Below are positions 33,338 to 42,486 of a stretch of DNA of 64,000 bases, piece by piece. Under the pieces are notes generated by a model. It ran no database searches, had not been told where the DNA came from, and was given only the letters and a program-made list of their open reading frames with translations. Within the stretch, counting starts at the first letter, position 1. Each line of letters starts with the position of its first letter. The position numbers and the translations under genes are program-made. The DNA is from Litorivita sp040371945 (lineage in GTDB: Bacteria; Pseudomonadota; Alphaproteobacteria; Rhodobacterales; Rhodobacteraceae), in assembly GCF_040371945.1 (NCBI RefSeq), contig NZ_BAABWS010000001.1, positions 1,488,001 to 1,552,000 on the forward strand, read 5' to 3'.

Positions 33338-34639
33338 ATGACTATTTCCTCCTCGCTCAATGCCGGTGTGGCGGGCCTTCAGGCCAACGCAACGCGGCTT
33401 GCGACGATTTCCGACAACATCTCGAACTCGGCCACCTATGGCTACAAACGCATGGAGGCGGATTTTCACTCGATGGTGATTTCCTCGACCGGCGGCACCT
33501 ATTCCGCAGGCGGTGTGCGCACCACGACGCAGCGGTTGATCGACGAAAGCGGCGCGCTGGTATCGACCTCCAACGCCACCGATCTGGCGGTGCGCGGCCG
33601 CGGCATGTTGCCCGTCTCGCAAGCCACCGAAGTCGAGGTCGCCAATGGCGACACACAAATGTTCCTGACCACCACAGGATCGTTCCGCACCGACGCCGAA
33701 GGCTACCTGCGCTCTGAATCGGGTCTGGTTCTTATGGGTTGGCCTGCGGATCCGGACGGGACGATCCCGACATACCCGCGCGATACATCCGACGGTTTGG
33801 AGCCGATCCAGATCAATGTGAACCAGTTCTCCGGCGAGCCGACGACCAATATGGCTTTGGGCGTCAACCTGCCCGCCACCGACACCGACGCAGGATCGGT
33901 CAACGACCCTTGGGAGCTTTCGGTCGAATACTTCGATAACCTTGGCACCTCCGAGAGCATCAACATCGAATTCACCGCCACCGTTCCGGCCACCGGATCA
34001 TCTAACGAATGGACGATGATCATGCGCGACTCGGCCACGGGGGCGACCGTCATCGGCGAATACACCCTGACCTTTGACGACAGCCGCACCGCAGGCGGCA
34101 CGCTCAATGCGGTGACAACAACCACCGGCGGCGCCTATGACGCCGTCACCGGCTCGATTATCGTCAACGTCGACGGCGGCCCGATGGAGATCAACATCGG
34201 CAAACTCGGCGATGCTGATGGTCTGACCCAACTCTCCGACAGCTTCGCCCCCGTATCGATCAGCAAGGACGGATCGCCCGTCGGCAATATGACCGGCGTC
34301 GAGGTCGATGCGAACGGCTATGTCCACGCCTTCTTTGACACCGGTATCACCCGCACCATCTATCAGGTGCCGCTGGTCGATCTGCCCAACCCGAACGGCA
34401 TGGTCGCGCTGGACCACCAGACCTACCTGCCCTCGCCCGAAAGCGGCTCCTACTTCTTGTGGGATGCAGGCGACGGCCCGACCGGTGACATCGTGGCCTT
34501 CGCGCGCGAGGAATCGGCCACCGATGTGGCGGGCGAATTGACCGCCATGATCCAGACCCAGCGCGCCTATTCGTCGAACGCCAAAGTCATCCAGACCGTC
34601 GACGAGATGCTGCAAGAGACCACCAACATCAAACGTTGA
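33338..34639 (+). CDS. flgE: Flagellar hook protein FlgE
   Basis: 433 residues. N-terminal SSSLNAGVAGLQANATRLAT followed by ISDNISNSATYGYKRMEADF is the bacterial rod/hook signature, and the C-terminus QTQRAYSSNAKVIQTVDEML is the matching terminal helix. The central part is Thr/Gly/Asp-rich, as in surface-exposed hook domains. FlgE polymerises to the universal joint outside the cell. AAAGGCGTATCGT precedes the ATG. It is followed by a terminator-like hairpin before flgK, suggesting higher hook than HAP expression. Confidence 0.94.
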   Translation: MTISSSLNAGVAGLQANATRLATISDNISNSATYGYKRMEADFHSMVISSTGGTYSAGGVRTTTQRLIDESGALVSTSNATDLAVRGRGMLPVSQATEVEVANGDTQMFLTTTGSFRTDAEGYLRSESGLVLMGWPADPDGTIPTYPRDTSDGLEPIQINVNQFSGEPTTNMALGVNLPATDTDAGSVNDPWELSVEYFDNLGTSESINIEFTATVPATGSSNEWTMIMRDSATGATVIGEYTLTFDDSRTAGGTLNAVTTTTGGAYDAVTGSIIVNVDGGPMEINIGKLGDADGLTQLSDSFAPVSISKDGSPVGNMTGVEVDANGYVHAFFDTGITRTIYQVPLVDLPNPNGMVALDHQTYLPSPESGSYFLWDAGDGPTGDIVAFAREESATDVAGELTAMIQTQRAYSSNAKVIQTVDEMLQETTNIKR

Positions 34640-34655
34640 TCGGCTGACACGCGTC

Positions 34656-34691
34656 GGTGTGCGGGCCTAGCCCCGCGCACCGCCCTCCTTT
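34656..34691 (+). terminator. Terminator or attenuator between flgE and flgK
   Basis: GGTGTGCGGG and CCCGCGCACC pair (one G-U) around CCTAGC, followed by GCCCTCCTTTT. It begins 17 bases after the flgE stop codon. A partial read-through signal would let flgK be expressed below flgE. Confidence 0.6.
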
Positions 34692-34739
34692 TGATATCTG
34701 TGCAACTGGCGCGATCCGCGCTCTTTGAGAGGCCAAGAC

Positions 34740-36194
34740 ATGTCTATTTCCGGCGCCTTAAACAACGCCCTCACCGGCTTGACCGCTGCGACCCGCGCTG
34801 CAGAGGTCGTGTCTTCCAACCTGTCAAACATCATGACCGACGGCTATGGGCGGCGCGAAATATCGCAATCGCCGCGCGTCACCGGATCAACCGGCGGTGT
34901 GCAAGTCAACGGGGTGAACCGCCTTGTCGATCCCGCACTTTTAAGCGACCGCCGTTTCGCCTCCTCGGACTATAGCAACACCGACACGACCGCCGCCTTT
35001 CTGGGCCGTGTCGAGACATTGCTCGGCACGCCCGAGGACGAATATTCGCTCTCCTCTCGGATCGCGTCGTTCGAGACCAGCATCGTCGCCGCCGCCTCGC
35101 GCCCAGAATCGACCGAACGTCTCGACGAGGTCGTGCTGCGCGCGGGAAATGTTGCCGAAACGATCAAAGGCATCTCCGACGGGCTTCAAGACATGCGCCG
35201 CGAAGTTGACACCGAAATCGCCGATACCGTGGACCGGTTGAATATCTCGCTCGAACAGGTGCGCGATCTCAATGTGCGCATCTCCTCGGCGCAACATCAA
35301 GGCAAGGAAACCGCCTCGCTCGAAGATCTGCGCCAAAGCGTCATTGATACCATCGCCGAACTCATTCCCGTGCGCGAAGTGCCGCGCGACCGCGGCGCCG
35401 TGGCGCTCTTCACGCCAGGCGGTGCCATCCTCGTGGACAGCAGCGCCGCCGAGCTCAGCTTTACCGCGTCCAATGTGATCATGCCGCATATGACCATCGA
35501 AAACGGGCTCTTGTCCGGACTGGAAATCAATGGCCGCGCCGTGCGCACCGATAGCGAACGCAGCCCCATCGCGGGCGGCAAACTTGGCGCGCTGTTCGAA
35601 ATCCGCGACGAGATTGCCACCGATATGCAGGCGCAGATCGACGCCGTCGCGCGCGATCTTGTCGAACGTTTCGAAGACCCGACCCTCGACGCCACGCGGG
35701 CGCTTGGCGATCCGGGCCTGTTCACCGACCAAGGCGCGGCCTTTGTCACCACCGACGAGATCGGACTTGCCGGACGGTTGCAAATCAACGCTGCGGTCGA
35801 TCCCTCCGTTGGCGGCGGCTCGTGGCGCATTCGCGACGGGCTTGGCGCCGCCGCACCCGGATCGGTGGGCGATGCGAGCTTGCTGCAAGACCTCAGCGCC
35901 ACCATGAGCGCCCTGCGCACGCCCTCCTCCGGCGGCTTTGGCAGCGCCGCGCGCTCCTCTTCGGGGCTGGCCTCCAGCTTGCTCTCCTCTGTCGGCTTCG
36001 ACCGGCAAATCAAAGAAACCCAAATGACCTTCGCTAGCACCCAGTTCAATGAACTCAAGACCATGGAACTGCAAAACGGCGTCGATTCCGACTATGAAAT
36101 GCAACGCTTGATGCTCATCGAACAGGCCTATGCCGCAAATGCGCGGATGATCGAAACGGTCGATGAGCTGATGCAAAACCTTCTGAGGCTGTAA
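34740..36194 (+). CDS. flgK: Flagellar hook-associated protein 1 FlgK
   Basis: 484 residues. MSISGALNNALTGLTAATRA with VVSSNLSNIMTDGYGRREIS is the FlgK N-terminal D0 helix. The C-terminus has NELKTMELQNGVDSDYEMQR and LIEQAYAANARMIETVDELM. FlgK is the first junction protein between hook and filament. TTGAGAGGCC lies before the ATG at 34740; a TTG five codons upstream is not favoured. It is followed three bases later by flgL. Confidence 0.93.
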   Translation: MSISGALNNALTGLTAATRAAEVVSSNLSNIMTDGYGRREISQSPRVTGSTGGVQVNGVNRLVDPALLSDRRFASSDYSNTDTTAAFLGRVETLLGTPEDEYSLSSRIASFETSIVAAASRPESTERLDEVVLRAGNVAETIKGISDGLQDMRREVDTEIADTVDRLNISLEQVRDLNVRISSAQHQGKETASLEDLRQSVIDTIAELIPVREVPRDRGAVALFTPGGAILVDSSAAELSFTASNVIMPHMTIENGLLSGLEINGRAVRTDSERSPIAGGKLGALFEIRDEIATDMQAQIDAVARDLVERFEDPTLDATRALGDPGLFTDQGAAFVTTDEIGLAGRLQINAAVDPSVGGGSWRIRDGLGAAAPGSVGDASLLQDLSATMSALRTPSSGGFGSAARSSSGLASSLLSSVGFDRQIKETQMTFASTQFNELKTMELQNGVDSDYEMQRLMLIEQAYAANARMIETVDELMQNLLRL

Positions 36195-36197
36195 CCC

Positions 36198-37211
36198 ATG
36201 TCCCAAATGACCGTAGGCGATATGGCCGCGCACTTCATGCTGCGCCGCCACAACGTAGACCTCAAAATGAATATGACCCAGTTGACCGAGGAATTGGCCA
36301 GCGGGCGCACCGCCGATGTGGCAGAGCATCTGGGCGGCAATTACAGCTACCTCAACGATATCGAACACGGGATGAACCTGCTCAAAGGCTATCAAACCGC
36401 CACGGGCGAAGCCGGTATTTTCACCGGCGCCATGCAAACCGCCTTGGAAACCGTTCAAGTGCAAAGCTCCGATCTGGCGGCCGATCTGGTTCTCGTGGCC
36501 AGCTCTGCGATCCCTTCGGTGCTCAACAGCGCCTCCGCCGATGCACGCACGCAATTTCAATCGCTGGTCAGCGCGCTCAATACCAGCGTCGCGGGGCGCT
36601 CGCTTTTTGCAGGCGTTGATGTGGATGCCGCGCCGCTCACGACGGGGGATGCGATGCTTGCGGACCTGCGCACGGCGCTGACCTCTGCGGGTGCGGCCTC
36701 GGTGGGCGATGTCCAAGCGGTGCTCGACGACTATTTCGACACGGCGGGCGGCGGATTTGAAACCACGGGCTACCAAGGCTCGACCACCGGTCTTGCCCCA
36801 TTCTTGCTGGGCGAGGGTGAAAGCGTCGATCTCGATCTGCGCGCCGACAACCAAGCCTTCCGAGACCTGCTCAAAGCCACAGCAAAAGCCGCGCTCGCCA
36901 CCGATGCAACGCTTGGATACGCCAGCCCGATGCAGGCGGATTTGCTGCGCGGCGCGGGCGAGGACCTGCTGACCGGACAATCGGGGCTGACGGCCATTCG
37001 CGCCGATCTGGGCTATGCCGAGGCGCGCATCGACGAAAGCAAGGCCCGCCTTGCCACCGAAAAAACCGCCCTCGAATATGCCAAGGGCGAGTTGATCGGC
37101 ATTGACCCCTACGAGACCGCAACGCGGCTAGAGAACGCGCAATACCAGCTCGAAACCCTCTACACGGTCACCGTGCGCATGTCGCGCCTCTCGCTGATGG
37201 ACTTCATGTGA
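36198..37211 (+). CDS. flgL: Flagellar hook-filament junction protein FlgL
   Basis: 337 residues with flagellin-like termini: FMLRRHNVDLKMNMTQLTEE then LASGRTADVAEHL at the N-end, and ATRLENAQYQLETLYTVTVR with MSRLSLMDFM at the C-end. It is the second junction protein, joining FlgK to the filament. The gene starts three bases after flgK and its stop overlaps the flgI start, so translation is coupled. Confidence 0.92.
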   Translation: MSQMTVGDMAAHFMLRRHNVDLKMNMTQLTEELASGRTADVAEHLGGNYSYLNDIEHGMNLLKGYQTATGEAGIFTGAMQTALETVQVQSSDLAADLVLVASSAIPSVLNSASADARTQFQSLVSALNTSVAGRSLFAGVDVDAAPLTTGDAMLADLRTALTSAGAASVGDVQAVLDDYFDTAGGGFETTGYQGSTTGLAPFLLGEGESVDLDLRADNQAFRDLLKATAKAALATDATLGYASPMQADLLRGAGEDLLTGQSGLTAIRADLGYAEARIDESKARLATEKTALEYAKGELIGIDPYETATRLENAQYQLETLYTVTVRMSRLSLMDFM

Positions 37212-38335
37212 TGATGAACCTCAAAGCCCTTTTGCGCCTGCTCGCCCCGCTGACCCTGATCGCGGGCCTTACCGCGACGCTCGCCTCGGCCAGCCCGATC
37301 CGCATCAAGGATCTGGTGGAATTTGACGGGGTGCGCGGCAATGATCTTGTCGGTTACGGCCTTGTTGTTGGCCTCAACGGCACCGGCGACGGATTGCGCA
37401 ATGCGCCCTTTACCGAAGAGATCATGTCCAACATTCTCGAACGGCTTGGCGTCAATGTCACCGGTGAGCAATTTCGCCCAAAAAACGTCGCGGCGGTCTT
37501 GGTCACGGCCAGCCTGCCGCCCTTTTCCCGCGCGGGCAGCAGCATCGACATCACCGTGTCGGCCATCGGTGACGCCAAAAGCCTGCTTGGCGGCACTTTG
37601 GTCATGACCCCGCTCAACGCCGCGGACGGTCAAATTTATGCCGTAGCCCAAGGCACGATCATCGCGGGCGGTGTGTCCGCACAGGGCGACGCAGGCGGTG
37701 TGGTGCAAGGCGTGCCCACCGCAGGGGTGATCCCCTCGGGCGCACGGGTCGAGCGCGAGATCGCTTTCGACTTCACCGCGCTCAATTCGCTGCGCCTTGC
37801 GTTGCGCGAGCCGGATTTCACCACCGCAGGGCGTATTGAAAAAGCCATCAACCGCGATTTCGGGCGGGGCGTTGCGGTGATGCTGGACGCCGGCACCGTG
37901 CGCCTTGATATCACCGCCACGCGCATGCCTTCGCCCGCCCACGCGCTTGGCCGCGTTGAGAACATTCTTGTCGAGCCGGAGCGCAAAGCACGGGTGGTGG
38001 TGGATCAAGCCTCAGGCACTATCGTGATGGGCGCCGATGTGCGCATCAGCCGCGTTGCAGTGTCCCAAGGCAACCTGACGCTCAAGATCGAAGAAAAACC
38101 CATCGTGGTGCAGCCTAACCCTTTCTCGGACGGGCAAACCGTTGTGGTGCCGCGCACGGATGCGCAAATTCAAGAAGAGCCAGGCATCGGATTGGCCGAA
38201 GTGCGGCCTGGAACCTCGCTCTCCGAAGTCATCTCGGGCCTGAACGCGCTTGGGGTCTCACCGCGAGACATGATCGATATCCTCAAGAGCATCAAAGCCG
38301 CCGGCGCGCTGCATGCCGAGTTCATCGTGCGCTAG
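37211..38335 (+). CDS. flgI: Flagellar P-ring protein FlgI
   Basis: 374 residues. A signal peptide (LLAPLTLIAGLTATLASA) targets it to the periplasm. SPIRIKDLVEFDGVRGNDLV and GYGLVVGLNGTGDGLRNAPF are the strongly conserved FlgI opening, and DMIDILKSIKAAGALHAEF is the closing block. FlgI forms the bushing around the rod in the peptidoglycan layer. Overlapping GTG (37208), ATG (37211) and ATG (37214) codons are possible starts; 37211 overlaps the flgL stop by one base. Confidence 0.95.
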   Translation: MMNLKALLRLLAPLTLIAGLTATLASASPIRIKDLVEFDGVRGNDLVGYGLVVGLNGTGDGLRNAPFTEEIMSNILERLGVNVTGEQFRPKNVAAVLVTASLPPFSRAGSSIDITVSAIGDAKSLLGGTLVMTPLNAADGQIYAVAQGTIIAGGVSAQGDAGGVVQGVPTAGVIPSGARVEREIAFDFTALNSLRLALREPDFTTAGRIEKAINRDFGRGVAVMLDAGTVRLDITATRMPSPAHALGRVENILVEPERKARVVVDQASGTIVMGADVRISRVAVSQGNLTLKIEEKPIVVQPNPFSDGQTVVVPRTDAQIQEEPGIGLAEVRPGTSLSEVISGLNALGVSPRDMIDILKSIKAAGALHAEFIVR

Positions 38336-38371
38336 CCACCGGCAGAATCTCATCCCTCGCACCACCAACTC

Positions 38372-38401
38372 GCGGCCCTCTTGTTTATCCAAGGGGGCCG
38401 C
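38372..38401 (+). terminator. Terminator of the flgK-flgL-flgI unit
   Basis: GCGGCCCTCTTG pairs with CCAAGGGGGCCGC (one G-U) around TTTAT, followed by ATTGTATTT. It lies 36 bases after the flgI stop. Confidence 0.7.
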
Positions 38402-38515
38402 ATTGTATTTGCCCCCGTGTCATCTCAACACCGATCAGATGAGCCGCATGTCATCGCGCCGATCCGAGGGAGGGGCTGCGCGAAAAGTCCCGCCAGCCAC
38501 AAAGACCACCCACGC

Positions 38516-38545
38516 AAAACGCCGCTCTCACGATGTGAGGCGGCG
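38516..38545 (-). terminator. Terminator after fliP (minus strand)
   Basis: On the minus strand GCCGCCTCAC and GTGAGAGCGGC pair with a single bulge around ATC and are followed by GTTTTGCG. It is 30 bases beyond the fliP stop and closes the fliF-fliP operon. Confidence 0.65.
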
Positions 38546-38575
38546 CTTTGAAGGCGTGAAACCAAAGGTCGCGAT

Positions 38576-39337
38576 CTAGAAGTAGCTGCGCACCAAGGCA
38601 CTGGCGATAAGGCTCCACCCATCCGCGATGACAAAGAAAGCCAATTTGAACGGCAAAGAGACAATCGCGGGCGGCACCATCATCATCCCCATCGACATGA
38701 GCACCGCGGCGACGACAAGATCGATGATCAAGAAGGGCAAAAACACCAAAAACCCGATCTGGAAGGCGCGCGAAATTTCCGAGAGCAAAAAGCTGGGCAC
38801 AAGGACCGACAGTGGCGCATCCGGCCCCGCGACGATCTCGTCACCGCCCGGGCGCAAGGATGCCATTGCCGAAAACGTATCGCCGTCCAGGCGCGCCGAC
38901 ATGAAGGTGCGGAATGGGGCCAGAGTGCGGGTAAAGGCCTCCTCGACCTCGATCTGCTCGTTGAGCAGCGGGTCAATGCCGGTTTCCCACGCGGCGGTGA
39001 AAACCGGCTCCATCACGAAATAGGTCAAGAAGAGCGCCAAAGAGATGATCAGCATATTTGGCGGGGATTGCTGTAGGCCGATGGCTTGGCGCAGGATCGA
39101 CAGGACGGTGACCAAAAACGGAAAACAGGTCACCATAATCGCCAATCCCGGTGCGAGGCTGAGCACCGTGATCAATACGATCAACTGGATCGAGCGCGCG
39201 CTCACCGATCCGCCATCGCCAAGGTTGAGCGAAATTTCCTGCGCGGCGGCAGGGGCGGCGGTAAGGGCCAGAAGGCTGGCCGCGATCACTGCGGCCCGCC
39301 AGAGTCCTTCTGGACTCCTGAAAGGGGCTTGGGTCAT
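38576..39337 (-). CDS. fliP: Flagellar export gate protein FliP
   Basis: 253 residues. A cleavable signal peptide (AAVIAASLLALTAAPAAAQ) is followed by four membrane segments. LSLAPGLAIMVTCFPFLVTV and LRQAIGLQQSPPNMLIISLA are FliP family blocks, and the C-terminal LSEISRAFQIGFLVFLPFLI and MMVPPAIVSLPFKLAFFVIA are highly conserved. Five FliP with FliQ and FliR build the export gate. The start overlaps the fliN stop by one base. Last gene of fliF-fliH-fliN-fliP. Confidence 0.95.
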   Translation of the reverse strand: MTQAPFRSPEGLWRAAVIAASLLALTAAPAAAQEISLNLGDGGSVSARSIQLIVLITVLSLAPGLAIMVTCFPFLVTVLSILRQAIGLQQSPPNMLIISLALFLTYFVMEPVFTAAWETGIDPLLNEQIEVEEAFTRTLAPFRTFMSARLDGDTFSAMASLRPGGDEIVAGPDAPLSVLVPSFLLSEISRAFQIGFLVFLPFLIIDLVVAAVLMSMGMMMVPPAIVSLPFKLAFFVIADGWSLIASALVRSYF

Positions 39338-39633
39338 TACAATCCGTTCTGCAGATCCGCAACTTCGGTCAAACGCACCGCCAATTGCCCTGCCTGATCG
39401 CCTTCCAGTTCCTCAAGCTCGCCGCGGGCAATAAGCCGGTCCCCGACGAAAAGCTCGACCGGATCCTCGACGCGGCTGTCAAGCGGCAGCACGGCATTGG
39501 CGCCCATCTTGAGCAGATCGCGGATCAACGGCCGCGCCTTGCCAACGGAAATCGTGATCTCGATCGGGACCGAGGTGAAGGGGCTGGAAAGATCCGTTGC
39601 GCCGGTCTTCGGCGCCTCGCTGGCGTCATCCAT
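39337..39633 (-). CDS. fliN: Flagellar motor switch protein FliN
   Basis: 98 residues from the ATG at 39633. The SpoA/FliN C-terminal domain is clear: VPIEITISVGKARPLIRDLL and LPLDSRVEDPVELFVGDRLI then ARGELEEL. It forms the lower C-ring and docks FliH. AAGGAGGTCGTCA precedes the ATG. The first eight bases overlap the end of fliH, so an upstream ATG in the same frame at 39705 is inside fliH and not used. No FliM or FliG gene accompanies it. Confidence 0.92.
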   Translation of the reverse strand: MDDASEAPKTGATDLSSPFTSVPIEITISVGKARPLIRDLLKMGANAVLPLDSRVEDPVELFVGDRLIARGELEELEGDQAGQLAVRLTEVADLQNGL

Positions 39634-40222
39634 TGACGACCTCCTTTTGATGTTCGTGGAAGAAGCCCGACACGGCCTGCCCGATCGCGGACAGGACCTC
39701 GCCAAGGTCGATTTGCTTTTCGGTCTCGTCGAATTTCAACAAGGCCTGTGTTTCGGACAGGGAGGCGTCCTCTGTGATGGCCACGGGAAACCCGAACTCT
39801 TGCTTGAGCAAGCCTGCAACAGCCGGTTGATTTGCAGACGACACGCGCACTTCGATGCCGGTATCGCCCGTCGCTTTCACCATCTCTTGCAATTGCTCGA
39901 TCACCCGCAGCCCCAAGGTTTGCTGTGCCATTTCCGGCAGAACCGTTTCGACGATCTGGCTCAGAAGCGGGTTCATCGATTTGAGGATATGCGCGTAGGC
40001 TTCGCGGTAGGTGAAGGACAGGTCTTGCAGATTGCGGGCAAACTCTTCGGAGATCTGAACGGCGGTGTTGTTTTGCGCCTTGAGCGCATCATCCCACCCC
40101 GCCTTATACCCCTGCTCGAAAGATTCAAGCCGTTGTTCTTCGAGCGAAACATCCGTCATCGCAATAGAAGAGCGGCTGGCAGATTTGTTTCCGAAGTCCT
40201 CAAGCAAATGCGAAATCGACAT
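39626..40222 (-). CDS. fliH: FliH-like flagellar export ATPase regulator
   Basis: 198 residues. Helical N-terminal half with RLESFEQGYKAGWDDALKAQ, the usual FliH glycine/aromatic region, then a V-ATPase E-subunit-like C-terminal half (LRVIEQLQEMVKATGDTGIE). FliH binds FliI as a stalk and links it to FliN. The position between fliF and fliN is that of the flbE/fliH gene in Caulobacter. Its start overlaps the fliF stop (TAATG). The sequence is diverged, so the call leans on position as well. Confidence 0.82.
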   Translation of the reverse strand: MSISHLLEDFGNKSASRSSIAMTDVSLEEQRLESFEQGYKAGWDDALKAQNNTAVQISEEFARNLQDLSFTYREAYAHILKSMNPLLSQIVETVLPEMAQQTLGLRVIEQLQEMVKATGDTGIEVRVSSANQPAVAGLLKQEFGFPVAITEDASLSETQALLKFDETEKQIDLGEVLSAIGQAVSGFFHEHQKEVVNG

Positions 40223-41841
40223 TATGCATTCTCCTCTTTGTCTTCGAGCCAGCTGCGTAGAATTTCAACGGTCTCTTCTTGGCGCTCGCCAATCATATTG
40301 CGCAGCCGTGTGACGGGATCATCGTTGCTCATCCCTCCGCCACCGAAATCCCCCAGATCCGGCAGACCGCCGTCGTCGAACTCCGACATCGTCGCCAAAG
40401 AGGGAATTTCGAAGTCGCCGTCATCGATCTCGCCGGTCAAAGGCGACATTGCGCCCTCGTCGGCGTCGCTCGGCGGGGGCAAGGCGGCACTCGCCCCTTC
40501 GGCTTCACGTGACAGGACCGGCTTGATCACAAACAGACCAAGGATCAGCGCCACAATGGCCAGAACCGCCATCTGAATGATCGACATGATGTCGAGGTTC
40601 ATCTTATCGAGGAAGGAAACCGAGCTTTCGGTGCCTGCGGGCACAAGCGGCTCGAACTCCATCGATTTCATCGTGATGACATCGCCGCGCTCGGGGTCAA
40701 AACCCACTGCCGCAGAGACCAGCTCGCGCAGGGCGTCCAACTCCGCATCAGGGCGCGGGATAAACACCTCGGCGCCGGCATCATCGGTGCCTTTGGTGCC
40801 GTTGACCAAGACCGCCAAGGTCAGGCGCTTCACCGCTCCGGGTTGCCGCACGATCTCGCGGCGCGTTTCGGAAACCTCGTAATTGACCCGTTCGCGCGTC
40901 TCGCTGTTCTGGCTTTGCGAGCTGTCCGTGCCCGCGCCGTCGCCTTCGGGCAAGTTGGACGCCACGGTGACATCGCCGCCGCCTTGATCCTTGGAGGTGT
41001 TCGAGCGTTCTTCAGTATCGGTGCTGATTGCGACACGGCTTTCCGGATCAAAACGGTGCTCGGAGATTGATTCGCTCTCGGTGACGGTATCGACGCTCAC
41101 CTCGACCACGGCATTGCCGAAGCCCACGCGCGCTTCCAAAAGGCGTTGCACCCGCTCGCGCAACATCTCCGCGCGGTCTTCGCCAACATTTTGCGGCGCG
41201 GCATCTTCGGCGGCACCGATCAACGCGCCGCTGCCATCAATGACCGAAACATCCTCAGGCGACAGGCCCGCGACCGCCGAAGCGACAAGATATTTCAGCG
41301 CCCGCGCGTGGCTGGCGGAAATCGGTCCGCCCGAAGCGGTGACCGAAACCGAAGCGGTCTGGCGCACATCGCGTTGGAACGGGTTGGATCCGGCATTTGC
41401 CAAATGCACCCGCGCATTTGAAATATGCGGGCTGGACACAATCGTGCGGGCCAATTCGCCCTCTTTCGCGCGCCAATAGGCGGCGTCAAACATTTGCGAT
41501 GTGGTTCCAAAACCCGACAGCCCGTCGAGCAACTCATAGCCTTGGCTCGATTGCGTCGGAAGGCCTTCGCTGGCCAATGTCATACGCAATTCGTCGCGCT
41601 GCCCTGATTCGACAAAAATCGCTCCGCCGCGCACTTCGTAGATCACTCCGCGCTGCTCCAAAGAGCGGACAACCTCGCCCGCCGGCCCGCTTTCAAGGCC
41701 CGCATAGAGCAAGGTCATGCTGGGCGCCGCGGCCATACGGGACAGGAACAAGACCGCAGCAAACATCGCCACAGTCGCCAAGATCACTGTCATGCGGCGG
41801 CGCGTATCTAGGGCGGACCATACGTTGATGAGTTGCTGCAA
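40222..41841 (-). CDS. fliF: Flagellar MS-ring protein FliF
   Basis: 539 residues. Two membrane segments bracket the periplasmic ring-building region: MTVILATVAMFAAVLFLSRM near the N-terminus and IIQMAVLAIVALILGLFVIK near 430. ALKYLVASAVAGLSPEDVSV and LLEARVGFGNAVVEVSVDTV are conserved RBM2/RBM3 blocks. The extreme C-terminus, with IGERQEETVEILRSWLED, is the FliG-binding helix. First gene of the fliF-fliH-fliN-fliP operon, divergent from fliL with a CtrA-like box between. The FliG-binding end is intact although fliG is not in the window. Confidence 0.95.
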   Translation of the reverse strand: MQQLINVWSALDTRRRMTVILATVAMFAAVLFLSRMAAAPSMTLLYAGLESGPAGEVVRSLEQRGVIYEVRGGAIFVESGQRDELRMTLASEGLPTQSSQGYELLDGLSGFGTTSQMFDAAYWRAKEGELARTIVSSPHISNARVHLANAGSNPFQRDVRQTASVSVTASGGPISASHARALKYLVASAVAGLSPEDVSVIDGSGALIGAAEDAAPQNVGEDRAEMLRERVQRLLEARVGFGNAVVEVSVDTVTESESISEHRFDPESRVAISTDTEERSNTSKDQGGGDVTVASNLPEGDGAGTDSSQSQNSETRERVNYEVSETRREIVRQPGAVKRLTLAVLVNGTKGTDDAGAEVFIPRPDAELDALRELVSAAVGFDPERGDVITMKSMEFEPLVPAGTESSVSFLDKMNLDIMSIIQMAVLAIVALILGLFVIKPVLSREAEGASAALPPPSDADEGAMSPLTGEIDDGDFEIPSLATMSEFDDGGLPDLGDFGGGGMSNDDPVTRLRNMIGERQEETVEILRSWLEDKEENA

Positions 41842-41904
41842 TTCTTTGCCTCCTATGCCGTCGGCCTTCTGACCGGACGTGTTCTCATGTTTCGCCGATC
41901 AGAC

Positions 41905-41919
41905 TTAACAATCGGTTAG
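41905..41919. promoter_or_regulatory. CtrA-like box between fliF and fliL
   Basis: TTAA-N7-TTAG, seven of eight consensus bases. It lies 64 bases before the fliF ATG and about 48-62 before the two fliL start candidates, so it could control both divergent operons. Confidence 0.6.
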
Positions 41920-41966
41920 TCCCTGAGCGGCTATACGAGGATTATTGAGAAATGCAGGAAAACAGC

Positions 41967-42473
41967 ATGGCCGAGACAGAAACACCCGCAGAAGGCGATG
42001 AAGACGCGCCGAAAAAATCTTCCAAAATGCCTTTGATTATTGGGTTGGTACTGGCATTGGCGGGCGGCGGCGGCGGCTTCTTCGCCGTCTCGTCAGGCAT
42101 GATTCTCGGCGGCGACACGCAGGCCGAAGAAGAGGCCCACGCAGAAGAAGAAACGCCGGCCGAAGCCCTGCCGGATGTGGCATTTGTCGCGGTCGAGCCC
42201 TTGGTGATCTCTCTGAGCGGCCGTTCGGAAAACCACCACTTGCGCTTTCGCGCACAGCTTGAAGTGCCAAGCAAATACCAGGCGGACGTAGAAACGCTCC
42301 TGCCGCGCGTCGTGGACGTGCTCAACAGCTACCTGCGGGCTTTGGAGACCGGTGATCTGACCGACCCCTCTGCCTTGGTGCGCTTGCGGGCACAAATGCT
42401 GCGCCGTGTTCAGATCGTCACAGGCGAAGGCCGCGTGAACGATCTTTTGATTATGGAATTCGTCGTCAACTAG
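41967..42473 (+). CDS. fliL: Flagellar basal-body-associated protein FliL (first copy)
   Basis: 168 residues from the ATG at 41967. Short cytoplasmic acidic/Lys N-terminus, one membrane helix (MPLIIGLVLALAGGGGGFFA), a Glu/Ala-rich linker and a periplasmic FliL domain with VEPLVISLSGRSENHHLRFR and YQADVETLLPRVVDVLNSYL. It ends RVNDLLIMEFVVN. FliL rings surround MotAB stators and raise torque. AGGAAAACAGC precedes this ATG; an ATG five codons upstream is the alternative. It opens the fliL-motA-sltF-flhA-flhB operon. A second FliL-family gene is at 53404. Confidence 0.92.
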   Translation: MAETETPAEGDEDAPKKSSKMPLIIGLVLALAGGGGGFFAVSSGMILGGDTQAEEEAHAEEETPAEALPDVAFVAVEPLVISLSGRSENHHLRFRAQLEVPSKYQADVETLLPRVVDVLNSYLRALETGDLTDPSALVRLRAQMLRRVQIVTGEGRVNDLLIMEFVVN

Positions 42474-42486
42474 AAGGGTGACACTT

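Noticed and set aside
34941..36980. Long open frame of 679 codons on the minus strand
   Set aside because: It lies antisense to flgK and flgL, has no family signature or ribosome binding site, and its composition is that of a shadow frame in GC-rich DNA.
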